From: Methanobacteriota archaeon
GTDB taxonomy: Archaea > Halobacteriota > Methanosarcinia > Methanosarcinales > Methanoperedenaceae
Direction of reading: 5' to 3'
NCBI GenBank assembly: GCA_018900975.1
Contig: JAHIFK010000138.1
Coordinates: 1 to 5,606 of the forward strand
DNA: 5,606 nucleotides
Numbering within the stretch: position 1 is the stretch's first letter; each line of letters starts with the position of its first letter. Shown one piece after another: positions 1 to 4,758 of this stretch. Position numbers and translations under genes: made by a program. The notes beneath the pieces are model-generated. The model was not told the DNA's origin and did no database searches. It saw nothing but the letters and a program-made list of their open reading frames with translations.

Positions 1-242
1 TAATCTTCGCCATTCCATCTTCCATATTCAGCAGCCAGGTGATATACATAATCAAATTTCCACTTTTCAAAAACCCTTTCCAATTGATTATAGCTCTTAA
101 CATCGGTTCTAATGTAATTCTCTCTTTCCGTATTATAGAGGTCAGCTGCGATCACTTCATGTCCTCTTTTTCTGAGTTCATTTACTAGATTTGTCCCTAT
201 GAATCCAGCTCCACCTGTAACTAATATTCTCTTATTTTCCAT
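1..242 (-). CDS. NAD-dependent nucleotide-sugar epimerase/dehydratase, N-terminal part (cut by left edge)
   Basis: The first 80 codons of an extended short-chain dehydrogenase/reductase are visible; the rest lies left of base 1. The protein starts MENKRILVTGGAGFIGTNLV, with the Rossmann-fold NAD(P)-binding motif GGAGFIG at residues 10-16. The usual acidic residue ending strand beta-2 follows at D34 (IAADLYN), and the strand-4 motif VYHLAAEYGRWNGED lies near residues 66-80. This family (UDP-glucose 4-epimerases, dehydratases, GDP-fucose synthases) interconverts nucleotide sugars in the cytoplasm. The HLAAEYGRWNGED signature fits a sugar epimerase, but the substrate cannot be told from this fragment. 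The ATG start is supported by GGGAG about 8 nt upstream, and GGAGFIG sits at the expected distance from the N-terminus. Upstream, 89 bp away, is the end of a gene remnant. Its setting among wecB and a GT2 gene fits a surface-glycan role. Confidence 0.9.
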   Translation of the reverse strand, partial: MENKRILVTGGAGFIGTNLVNELRKRGHEVIAADLYNTERENYIRTDVKSYNQLERVFEKWKFDYVYHLAAEYGRWNGED

Positions 243-331
243 TTTAATGTCTCCCAATAGTTTTAACAACTTTTCTTCTCTACTATGCCTTCTTTCCGTA
301 CCCGAAGGGTTTAATCCTTACTTTATTTTTC

Positions 332-472
332 TCAAACATACCGTGCTGGGATTTCTTCATATCCAGGATAGAGGTCATAAGGATGTTCATTCAGGGTCGC
401 CTTTGAATCTTCCCGGAAGCTGCCGGGATCCGCTGTTCTGTACTGATGTTTGCTGCAATACCACTTCTTTCA
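332..472 (-). pseudogene. C-terminal remnant of an unidentified protein-coding gene
   Basis: An open frame on the minus strand ends at a TGA (332-334) and reads WYCSKHQYRTADPGSFREDS followed by KATLNEHPYDLYPGYEEIPA and RYV. The composition (Tyr, Pro and acidic residues, with a tidy PYDLYPGYEEIPARYV ending) looks like a genuine protein C-terminus rather than chance. No ATG, GTG or TTG start is present, and an in-frame TGA occurs at 470-472. That is exactly where the repeated intergenic block begins, so the 5' part of the gene has probably been lost or replaced. It lies 89 bp upstream of the epimerase gene on the same strand and may once have preceded it in an operon. I do not recognise the family. 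A small hairpin (411-416 pairing with 423-428) lies inside the coding stretch and is probably coincidental. Confidence 0.45.
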
Positions 473-652
473 AATTTGGAACACCACCGCATCACTGGAA
501 TATCCAGATAGATGCTTTTATTAATTTATATCGGGTAAATATTCCCTGATACATATATCTTTTTCTCACATGTTCATGAGCATGTATTAGCATCATGAAC
601 TGCTGTTTTAAGCCGGACTCTGGGGTCTCTGCGCGCTCTGTGGTTTTTTTTT
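472..652. repeat. Intergenic repeat block, copy 1
   Basis: This noncoding block is repeated in the same orientation at 3609-3784, with roughly 85-90% identity by eye and only small indels. It begins AAATTTGGAACACCACCGCA and ends with CTCTGCGCGCTCTGTGG followed by a T run. The best conserved parts are the first 29 bases, a palindrome/hairpin segment near 568-600, and the stretch CATCATGAACTGCTGTTTTA just after it. No open frame of note is conserved between the copies. Weaker similarity continues past the block: GGTGGTTGC followed 25 bp later by GCGCC-GAACT occurs at 813-848 and again at 3891-3926. Confidence 0.8.
568..600. other. Near-perfect palindrome and hairpin inside repeat block, copy 1
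   Basis: ACATGTTCATGAGCATGT (568-585) is an 18-bp palindrome with one mismatched pair. It overlaps a perfect 8-bp stem, GTTCATGA (572-579) pairing with TCATGAAC (593-600) across a 13-nt loop. Both structures recur at 3704-3736 in copy 2. It could be an operator for a dimeric protein or an RNA stem-loop; the sequence alone does not decide. Confidence 0.5.
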
Positions 653-914
653 AATATAGGCTGCTAATAAAATCGTATCCTGTCGATCCTGTGAATCCTG
701 TCTAAAATCGGTTTTTTAATTGACAATTAACTCGAACGAAATGAAACGAACTCACGCAACCGGAGTTCGTTTTGAGTTCGTTGTTATCGTTTTCTTTGCT
801 CCATTCGCGGTTGGTGGTTGCATGGTGTTCATATCGTGCGCCAGAACTGTGAAAATATAAAAATTAAGTGATTATTTATTGAAAGAGATTTTCAGAAAAC
901 GTAGCATTAAATCT
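653..914. other. Gene-free stretch with small repeats and a stem-loop
   Basis: No gene is visible on either strand here. The stretch holds three 9-bp ATCCTGT repeats (677-703). It also holds a 10-bp perfect stem (744-753 pairing with 763-772, 9-nt loop). A second copy of the right arm, TGAGTTCGTT (773-782), could pair with the same left arm instead, so two mutually exclusive hairpins are possible. The right part (813-848) resembles 3891-3926 next to the other repeat block. From about 850 to 914 it is A/T-rich and runs into the broken wecB copy. Confidence 0.6.
677..703. repeat. Three tandem 9-bp ATCCTGTNN units
   Basis: ATCCTGTCG, ATCCTGTGA and ATCCTGTCT follow one another without gaps. A related set (ATCCGTGTG / ATCCGCGGC) lies in the equivalent place next to copy 2 of the large block (3819-3860), and a fragment of it lies at 2938-2956. 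Phrases of this type (ATCCTGT, ATCCGYG, CTCTGCG) recur in intergenic DNA of many environmental archaea and bacteria, from general familiarity. Confidence 0.7.
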
Positions 915-1254
915 GGAAGGATTCATCCAGCCTTTACCCTTCTCAAGCATCCTGTGCGCGCATTCCATCATCATCCCGGGCTCAGTTCCTGAAAGCATGT
1001 GAGCCTTCATCAATCGTCTCAGGTCTCTCCGTATTATCCCTCAGCGTCACGCAGGGCACACCCAGGATGCATGTCTCCTCCTGCACCCCACCGGAATCCG
1101 TAAGCACAAGCCGCGCGCCGCTCTCAAGGTTAAGAAAATCAAGGAACTCCACAGGATCGATGAACCTGATGCTTCCATCTGTTCTATCATAACTTCGCAA
1201 ACCCGCTTCAACATGCCCGACCTTTATCCCCAGTTTAACAGCAGCAAGCGCCCC
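915..1254 (-). pseudogene. Broken second copy of UDP-GlcNAc 2-epimerase gene (wecB-like)
   Basis: Read on the minus strand, this matches the wecB gene at 4625-5606 in two pieces: 1183-1254 matches about 5318-5389, and 915-1182 matches about 4670-4939. The 378 bp between them in the intact gene are missing, an exact 126-codon deletion, so the frame is kept across RSYDR|TDGSIRF. The deletion removes the PEEINR motif, the HRQEN motif and the HPR motif, so the product could not be an active epimerase. About 2 nt are also missing near 1000, which shifts the frame and ends the protein at HAFRN (982). The old frame can still be followed as MMMECAHRMLEKGKGWMNP. The N-terminal region and the last ~15 residues are absent. 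Over 57 residues from TDGS to PETI the protein equals the intact copy although the DNA differs at several sites, so it diverged under selection before breaking. It begins only 12 bp after the stop codon of the tandem GT2 gene. Confidence 0.92.
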
Positions 1255-1266
1255 ATCTTGATTATT

Positions 1267-2763
1267 TCAGGACGGGTTCCAAGGATTATTGAAAGGGTCA
1301 CGTTTTACCGTCAGTCCAGCATCTGGATCAGGGTTCGATGATATATTGACCTTTTTCTTGTTTTCATTGATCAGTTTGGACATGGTATGCAGTATTATTC
1401 CGGTGAACGTCATGAACGTCCCGATGAGTGTGAAAAGGATCATCAACAGCGTCGGTCCGAACATAAGACCTCCTCCATTATAGAACTTTTGCAGAAAACT
1501 GAGACCCATCGCCAGTCCAATCATACCTAATATAGCTCCGGGTAGAGTGAAATAATACAGAGGTCTGTTAAGCTCCATATCATTAATGACATTCGCCAGG
1601 ACTTTTAATCCGTGTTTGATGGGATTCTCAGATGAGCAGTCCACATCATACCTCACACCTATTTCCACTTCTTTAATCCTGAATCCGGCATTTGCAGCAT
1701 CCATAAGCATCTCGCTCTCTATTGCAAGCCCGTTAGATTTGAACCTGAAAGCAGTTAAAGTATGCCGGGCGAACGCCCGAAAACCGCTCTGTGTATCAGT
1801 GATCTTAAGTCCAGCATTAAGATTTGTTGCCCTGTCAAGTATATTTTGCCCGATTCGGCGATAAAAAGGCGTGTTTTTATCAGTGCCGTTCATATACCTG
1901 CTGCCATTAACAATATCCGCTTCTCCATTGAGTATTGGTGAAATTAGCTTCTGGATATCATCAGGGTCATGCTGACCATCGGTATCCATAGTTATTACGA
2001 CTTTGCAACCGTTCTTTCCTGCATGCTCAAAACCTGTCCTGAGCGCCATGCCTTTTCCCATATTCTCAGGATGACGGATCACTTCTGCGCCAGCAAGTTT
2101 TGCCATCTCGGAAGTCCTGTCCTTGCTACCGTCATCTATTACAACAACATGGTCAGCATGCTGTCTGGCATGAAGAACCATGCTTCCTATAGATACTTCC
2201 TCGTTAAATGCTGGTAAGATTGCTGTTATTGTGAATTTCCTGGTCGTGCCAGAAGATTGTTGAGCCTTCGAGCCATTAGACCCGATCTGTACTTCTATGA
2301 CTTTCAGCCCGTTTTCTTTTATAGAGTTTATAACATTCCCTTCTGTAATTAGATAATTAAAACATTTCCTTGAAAAAGCCCTGAAATCAATTTGAGTATC
2401 TGTAATATTCCCTCCATATCCATTATAACTCCCCTTCACCAGGTCTGCCTCACCGCAAAGTATTGGCTCTGCAAGCTTCCTTATATCTCCCGGGTCGTGC
2501 CTTCCGTCGCTGTCCATAGTCACGATGACTTTAGCCCCGTTCTGCGCCGCAAGCGCAAAGCCTGTCCGCAGTGCCGCCTCTTTCCCCATATTGATGTTAT
2601 GCCTGATCACCTCTGCTCCCGCAAGTCGTGCTTTTTCTGCGGTACCATCCGTGCTTCCATCATCCACCACAATGACACGGTCTGCATGCGCAAGTGTCTG
2701 AAGGACTACGTTGCTTATTGTAACTTCATTATTGAAGGTAGATAAGACCGCTGTTATTGACAT
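1267..2763 (-). CDS. Tandem two-domain GT2 glycosyltransferase with two membrane helices
   Basis: This 498-residue protein contains two family-2 glycosyltransferase domains (dolichyl-phosphate mannose/glucose synthase type). The second (about 177-400) is complete: ILPAFNEE (182-189), DDGS (210-213), NMGKGMALRTGF (234-245), the metal-binding DTD (260-262) with GQHDP, GSRY (287-290), YRR.GQ (301-306), ITDTQSGFRAF (321-331) and GLAIESEML (345-353). The first (1-176) has DDGS (34-37), NMGKEAALRTGF (58-69) and DSD (84-86). It lacks about 25 residues after GS, including the GSRY arginine and YRR.GQ, and the IESEM segment is degenerate, so it is probably inactive or regulatory. Two predicted helices (about 401-426 and 434-463) anchor the C-terminus. 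The family transfers a sugar from a nucleotide donor to polyprenyl phosphate at the membrane; the substrate here is unknown. The ATG is preceded by AAGGG about 8 nt upstream and a TATA box further up. Related single-domain proteins normally have only the second unit plus helices. Confidence 0.9.
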   Translation of the reverse strand: MSITAVLSTFNNEVTISNVVLQTLAHADRVIVVDDGSTDGTAEKARLAGAEVIRHNINMGKEAALRTGFALAAQNGAKVIVTMDSDGRHDPGDIRKLAEPILCGEADLVKGSYNGYGGNITDTQIDFRAFSRKCFNYLITEGNVINSIKENGLKVIEVQIGSNGSKAQQSSGTTRKFTITAILPAFNEEVSIGSMVLHARQHADHVVVIDDGSKDRTSEMAKLAGAEVIRHPENMGKGMALRTGFEHAGKNGCKVVITMDTDGQHDPDDIQKLISPILNGEADIVNGSRYMNGTDKNTPFYRRIGQNILDRATNLNAGLKITDTQSGFRAFARHTLTAFRFKSNGLAIESEMLMDAANAGFRIKEVEIGVRYDVDCSSENPIKHGLKVLANVINDMELNRPLYYFTLPGAILGMIGLAMGLSFLQKFYNGGGLMFGPTLLMILFTLIGTFMTFTGIILHTMSKLINENKKKVNISSNPDPDAGLTVKRDPFNNPWNPS

Positions 2764-2834
2764 ATAGATCCCTTTTGATGATTTGTGATACCAGGTATGG
2801 AAATGAATTCACCACTTATATTCCATCACGATGT

Positions 2835-2847
2835 CTTTATATTTAAA
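2835..2847 (-). promoter_or_regulatory. Archaeal TATA box for the tandem GT2 gene
   Basis: Read on the minus strand this is TTTAAATATAAAG, close to the archaeal TATA consensus and in an A/T-rich gap between genes. It is centred about 78 bp before the ATG at 2763, which implies transcription from about 2815 and a leader of about 50 nt. Confidence 0.5.
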
Positions 2848-2937
2848 TCCTTCTAATAGTATTAATTAATATAGATAATTATTATTGTAATAATGAGGTG
2901 AGATCAGTCTGTTATATTTCTTCATCGGAGTTAATCT

Positions 2938-2956
2938 GCGGCATCCGCGTTCTATT
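2938..2956. repeat. Isolated 19-bp fragment of the ATCCGCG repeat family
   Basis: GCGGCATCCGCGTTCTATT is identical to 3842-3860, where it forms the end of a longer run of ATCCGYG units. It lies just downstream of the acylphosphatase fusion gene. GCGG and CCGC can form a small 4-bp stem. Confidence 0.7.
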
Positions 2957-2978
2957 ATTGGCGATGGTAATTATTGAG

Positions 2979-3560
2979 TTATCTCTCGACCAATTTTTCA
3001 AGGATTGCTTCGAGGCGTGTATTGTGTTCATCCATGCGTTTGTTCTGTTCCAGCATGATTGTAGTCATATTATTTATCCCGATCTTGATTTCATTGAGTC
3101 CACCCTTGATTTCATTGAGTCCACCCTTGATTTCATTGAATCCACCCTTGATTTCATTGAATCCACCCTTGATTTCATTGAATCCACTTTTATTATCCAC
3201 TATCATCGTGGATAATAATACGTTAGCTTTGTCGAACTTTCTTCCAAGATCGATTTCATCGTCCGAGGATACCTTTGAGAACTCATCTGGCAGATCAATA
3301 TTAATGGATAATGTTTGTTCTTTGATGTTTACAATTTCAGTGCCGTTCTGTGCGCCTCGTACCTTTATTGCCTTTGTGAAATTGTCTATTACATTATCCT
3401 CACAAGAACAAAGGATCTTAACACTACCGTCCTTTGCATTAAAAACCAGGCCAGGAATACCAAATGATCTTCCGATATGTTCTACAATAGACCTAAAACC
3501 AATATCCTGTACTTTACCAGTTACAATTATGCTATGACATTTCTGCATCAATTTATTCAT
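2979..3560 (-). CDS. Acylphosphatase-like domain fused to a heptad-repeat tail
   Basis: From the ATG at 3560 the protein has 193 residues. Residues 9-90 resemble acylphosphatase: IVTGKVQDIGFR (12-23) and GLVFNAKDGSVKI (37-49). The two catalytic residues of that family, Arg in GFR and Asn in VFN, fall at R23 and N41, the same numbers as in classical animal acylphosphatase. The family hydrolyses carboxyl-phosphate bonds or, in related domains such as that of HypF, handles carbamoyl phosphate; which applies here is unknown. Residues 125-159 are five copies of a seven-residue unit (GGFNEIK or GGLNEIK). Hydrophobic residues spaced 3-4 and a following helical stretch ending LEAILEKLVER suggest a coiled coil or oligomerisation arm. 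A start 24 codons further upstream (3632) is open but would lie within the repeated intergenic block. The 3560 start fits the domain edge, and a TATA-like box lies about 22 bp before it, suggesting a leaderless or nearly leaderless mRNA. Partner and pathway are unknown. Confidence 0.85.
   Translation of the reverse strand: MNKLMQKCHSIIVTGKVQDIGFRSIVEHIGRSFGIPGLVFNAKDGSVKILCSCEDNVIDNFTKAIKVRGAQNGTEIVNIKEQTLSINIDLPDEFSKVSSDDEIDLGRKFDKANVLLSTMIVDNKSGFNEIKGGFNEIKGGFNEIKGGLNEIKGGLNEIKIGINNMTTIMLEQNKRMDEHNTRLEAILEKLVER
3087..3191 (-). repeat. Five in-frame 21-bp tandem repeats
   Basis: Five 21-bp units begin GATTTCATTGA on the plus strand at 3087, 3108, 3129, 3150 and 3171. The first two carry GAGTCC and the last three GAATCC, which exchanges Leu for Phe in the encoded heptad. 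All units keep the frame. Their near identity suggests recent expansion by slippage or unequal exchange, so the number may vary between strains. Confidence 0.95.
3190..3218. other. Perfect 11-bp inverted repeat inside a gene
   Basis: TTATTATCCAC (3190-3200) pairs perfectly with GTGGATAATAA (3208-3218) across a 7-nt loop. It lies within the acylphosphatase-like gene, encoding the LSTMIVDNK stretch just before the heptad repeats and directly abutting the last 21-bp unit. Its function, if any, is unknown. Confidence 0.6.
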
Positions 3561-3577
3561 TGGTGTATCATAGTAGA

Positions 3578-3586
3578 TAAATATTA
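3578..3586 (-). promoter_or_regulatory. TATA-like box for the acylphosphatase fusion gene
   Basis: The minus strand reads AATATTTAT, centred about 22 bp before the ATG at 3560. No GGAGG-like site precedes that ATG (it is preceded by ATACACCA). The arrangement suits a leaderless transcript, though the box is a weak match. Confidence 0.3.
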
Positions 3587-3608
3587 TGTACTCGTTTTGT
3601 TTTTTTTT

Positions 3609-3784
3609 AAATTTGGAACACCACCGCATCACTGGAAGATCCAGATAGATGTTTTTGTTAATGATAGCCGGTAAATATTCCCCGAAATATATATCTCTTT
3701 CCTACATGTTCATGAGCATGTATCGGCATCATGAACTGCTGTTTTAAGCCGCACTCTGTGTTCTCTGCGCGCTCTGTGGTTTTT
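3609..3784. repeat. Intergenic repeat block, copy 2
   Basis: This is the direct-orientation partner of 472-652. It starts AAATTTGGAACACCACCGCA and ends CTCTGCGCGCTCTGTGG plus T's. Its left edge lies 49 bp upstream of the acylphosphatase fusion start, and its right end is followed by ATCCGYG units, as copy 1 is followed by ATCCTGT units. In both copies the block lies on the 5' side of a minus-strand coding stretch and downstream of wecB sequence. Confidence 0.8.
3704..3736. other. Near-perfect palindrome and hairpin inside repeat block, copy 2
   Basis: TACATGTTCATGAGCATGTA (3703-3722) is a 20-bp palindrome with one mismatched pair. GTTCATGA (3708-3715) pairs with TCATGAAC (3729-3736). The stem is unchanged from copy 1, while the 13-nt loop differs at two positions (TTAG against TCGG). 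Confidence 0.5.
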
Positions 3785-3818
3785 CAAATTGAAGCTGAAA
3801 AAGTGCGCATTCAGCCTG

Positions 3819-3860
3819 ATCCGTGTGCATCCGTGTGATCCGCGGCATCCGCGTTCTATT
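3819..3860. repeat. Tandem ATCCGYG units
   Basis: ATCCGTGTGC, ATCCGTGTG, ATCCGCGGC and ATCCGCGTT follow one another with a 9-10 bp period, then TCTATT. It occupies the same relative position beside the large block as the ATCCTGT units at 677-703. Confidence 0.7.
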
Positions 3861-3975
3861 TTGTTTGATTGTATCGGTACTGCGGTGCATGGTGGTTGCG
3901 TGGGGGGTCTGAGAGGCGCCTGAACTTTTTTAATATATAATCTCAGTAAGAAAATTATATCTATTCAGACAGAAT

Positions 3976-4146
3976 TTATTTTCCTTTTTTGATAGGCTTA
4001 GTTCCGTGCACAGGTACGGACAGAATTGTATCGATTCCTTCTTTCACAAGAATATGATGACTACCTTCAATGCGATCCAAACGCCAACCACCATTTTTGA
4101 ATGCTTTAATTATCTCCTTGCCTGGCCATCGAGGAAGTTTAGTCAC
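3976..4146 (-). CDS. hicA: HicA-family mRNA interferase toxin, C-terminally short
   Basis: A 56-codon minus-strand gene starts at GTG (4146), 4 nt after the hicB stop. It reads (M)TKLPRWPGKEIIKAFKNGG and then WRLDRIEGSHHILVKEG, ending VPVHGTKPIKKGK. The LPRxxGKEIIKAxKxxG opening, the GSHH motif with the catalytic histidine (28-31) and VPVHGxKPIKKG are hallmarks of HicA, a double-stranded-RNA-binding-fold toxin that cleaves mRNA. Typical HicA proteins continue with TLRSIL-QAGL for another 10-20 residues, but here a TAA follows KKGK. Just past that stop the same frame reads ILSE and then TAG, which resembles the missing tail and suggests decay at the C-terminus. GGTGG about 9 nt upstream, inside hicB, can serve as ribosome site; no other in-frame start exists upstream before a stop. 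Activity is uncertain because of the missing tail. Confidence 0.82.
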   Translation of the reverse strand: MTKLPRWPGKEIIKAFKNGGWRLDRIEGSHHILVKEGIDTILSVPVHGTKPIKKGK

Positions 4147-4150
4147 AAAC

Positions 4151-4372
4151 TTATGCCACCGCTACTTCTCTAATTTGAACTTTACTCTGAATTTTGACAT
4201 TTTGCATAGCTCTTTCATTTAATGTCTTCAAATATCCTGCAATAGCTTCTTTTATGTTCTGTAAGGCTTCATCTATCGTATCACCCTGCGACCAGCATCC
4301 TTTAAGAGCAGGACAATGCACAATATAGCCACAATCTTCTAAATCTTCTTCTATTACAATACTAAATTTCAT
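4151..4372 (-). CDS. hicB: HicB-family antitoxin
   Basis: This 73-residue protein has the HicB partial RNase H-like fold signature: MKFSIVIEEDLEDCGYIVHC at the start, then PALKGCWSQGDTIDEALQNI with the EAIAGYLKTL helix. It is of the short HicB type, with no visible C-terminal helix-turn-helix or ribbon-helix-helix domain. It binds and blocks HicA in the cytoplasm. The gene lies first, with hicA 4 nt downstream, so the order is hicBA and translation is probably coupled. The ATG has no GGAGG-like site. A strong TATA box is centred 25 bp upstream, which places the transcript start at or next to the ATG and suggests a leaderless mRNA. Confidence 0.92.
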   Translation of the reverse strand: MKFSIVIEEDLEDCGYIVHCPALKGCWSQGDTIDEALQNIKEAIAGYLKTLNERAMQNVKIQSKVQIREVAVA

Positions 4373-4391
4373 TTACTTCATATCGGTTCGC

Positions 4392-4402
4392 TTTAAATAT
4401 AA
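4392..4402 (-). promoter_or_regulatory. Archaeal TATA box for hicBA
   Basis: The minus strand reads TTATATTTAAA, centred 25 bp before the hicB ATG at 4372. This is the spacing expected when transcription starts at the start codon. Confidence 0.6.
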
Positions 4403-4428
4403 GTCCTTTGTTACAAAAGACAGAAATA

Positions 4429-4436
4429 TTTATATG
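4429..4436 (+). promoter_or_regulatory. Possible plus-strand TATA box
   Basis: TTTATATG on the plus strand lies back to back with the hicBA promoter. A start about 26 bp downstream (near 4459) would precede AGGTG (4461-4465) and the ATG at 4477. Confidence 0.3.
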
Positions 4437-4476
4437 TTATGCTAATCATAACCATATAACAGGTGTGATAAGTATC

Positions 4477-4758
4477 ATGAACAAATATAGCAAATATTCG
4501 CATTTGGAAGATTTAATAAGAATTAAGAGCGGGTACATGCCAAAAATGCATTTTATATTTTTATATAATATCATTACAATATTATTTGTCTTAAAGCTAT
4601 TAGTAAATCGAGTATGTAAAAATTTTACTGCATCGCACTCACGATCCTCTCCGCAGCCCTTCCATCCCCGAAAGGATTCATCCAGCCTTTATCCTTCTCA
4701 AGCATCCTGTGCACGCACTCGATCATCATCTCAGGATCAGTCCCTGCAAGCACATTAG
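4477..4758 (+). CDS. Doubtful small membrane-protein gene, opposite strand
   Basis: From the ATG at 4477 the frame begins MNKYSKYSHLEDLIRIKSGY and continues with one hydrophobic stretch, HFIFLYNIITILFVLKLLV (about residues 24-42), a plausible membrane helix. It has AGGTG 11 nt upstream and a possible TATA box. The last ~45 codons run antisense through the 3' end of wecB and give a Ser/Pro/Arg-rich sequence typical of a shadow frame. So either only the first half was ever a gene, cut off where wecB begins, or the frame is chance. It is the only candidate plus-strand gene in the window. I do not recognise a family. Confidence 0.2.
   Translation: MNKYSKYSHLEDLIRIKSGYMPKMHFIFLYNIITILFVLKLLVNRVCKNFTASHSRSSPQPFHPRKDSSSLYPSQASCARTRSSSQDQSLQAH

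Noticed and set aside
411..428. TCCCGG/CCGGGA hairpin as a terminator
   Set aside because: It has no T tract and lies inside the remnant coding sequence.
199..549. Plus-strand open frame of 116 codons
   Set aside because: It is antisense to the epimerase start and the remnant and runs into the repeat block; the composition is not protein-like and it has no ribosome site.
1255..1269. Possible GT2-WecB fusion by reading through the TGA (the relic is in the same frame)
   Set aside because: There is a one-in-three chance of shared frame, the relic is frameshifted and lacks catalytic parts, and TGA recoding is not expected here.
1289..2745. Several plus-strand open frames within the tandem GT2 gene
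   Set aside because: They are shadows of the minus-strand GT2 gene, whose motifs are unmistakable.
3087..3191. Possible CRISPR array
   Set aside because: Units are contiguous 21-bp repeats with no spacers, in frame within a gene.
2898..3537. Plus-strand frames with Leu/Ile/Pro-rich or DFIEST repeats
   Set aside because: They are reverse-frame readings of the 21-bp repeats in the acylphosphatase fusion gene; the minus frame carries a recognisable domain.
3561..3632. Upstream start adding 24 residues to the acylphosphatase fusion
   Set aside because: The extension is encoded partly by the duplicated noncoding block and has no family similarity; the ATG at 3560 gives the normal domain edge.
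472..3784. Insertion sequence or composite transposon bounded by the two blocks
   Set aside because: No transposase, terminal inverted repeats or target-site duplications were found; a segmental duplication explains the data with fewer assumptions.
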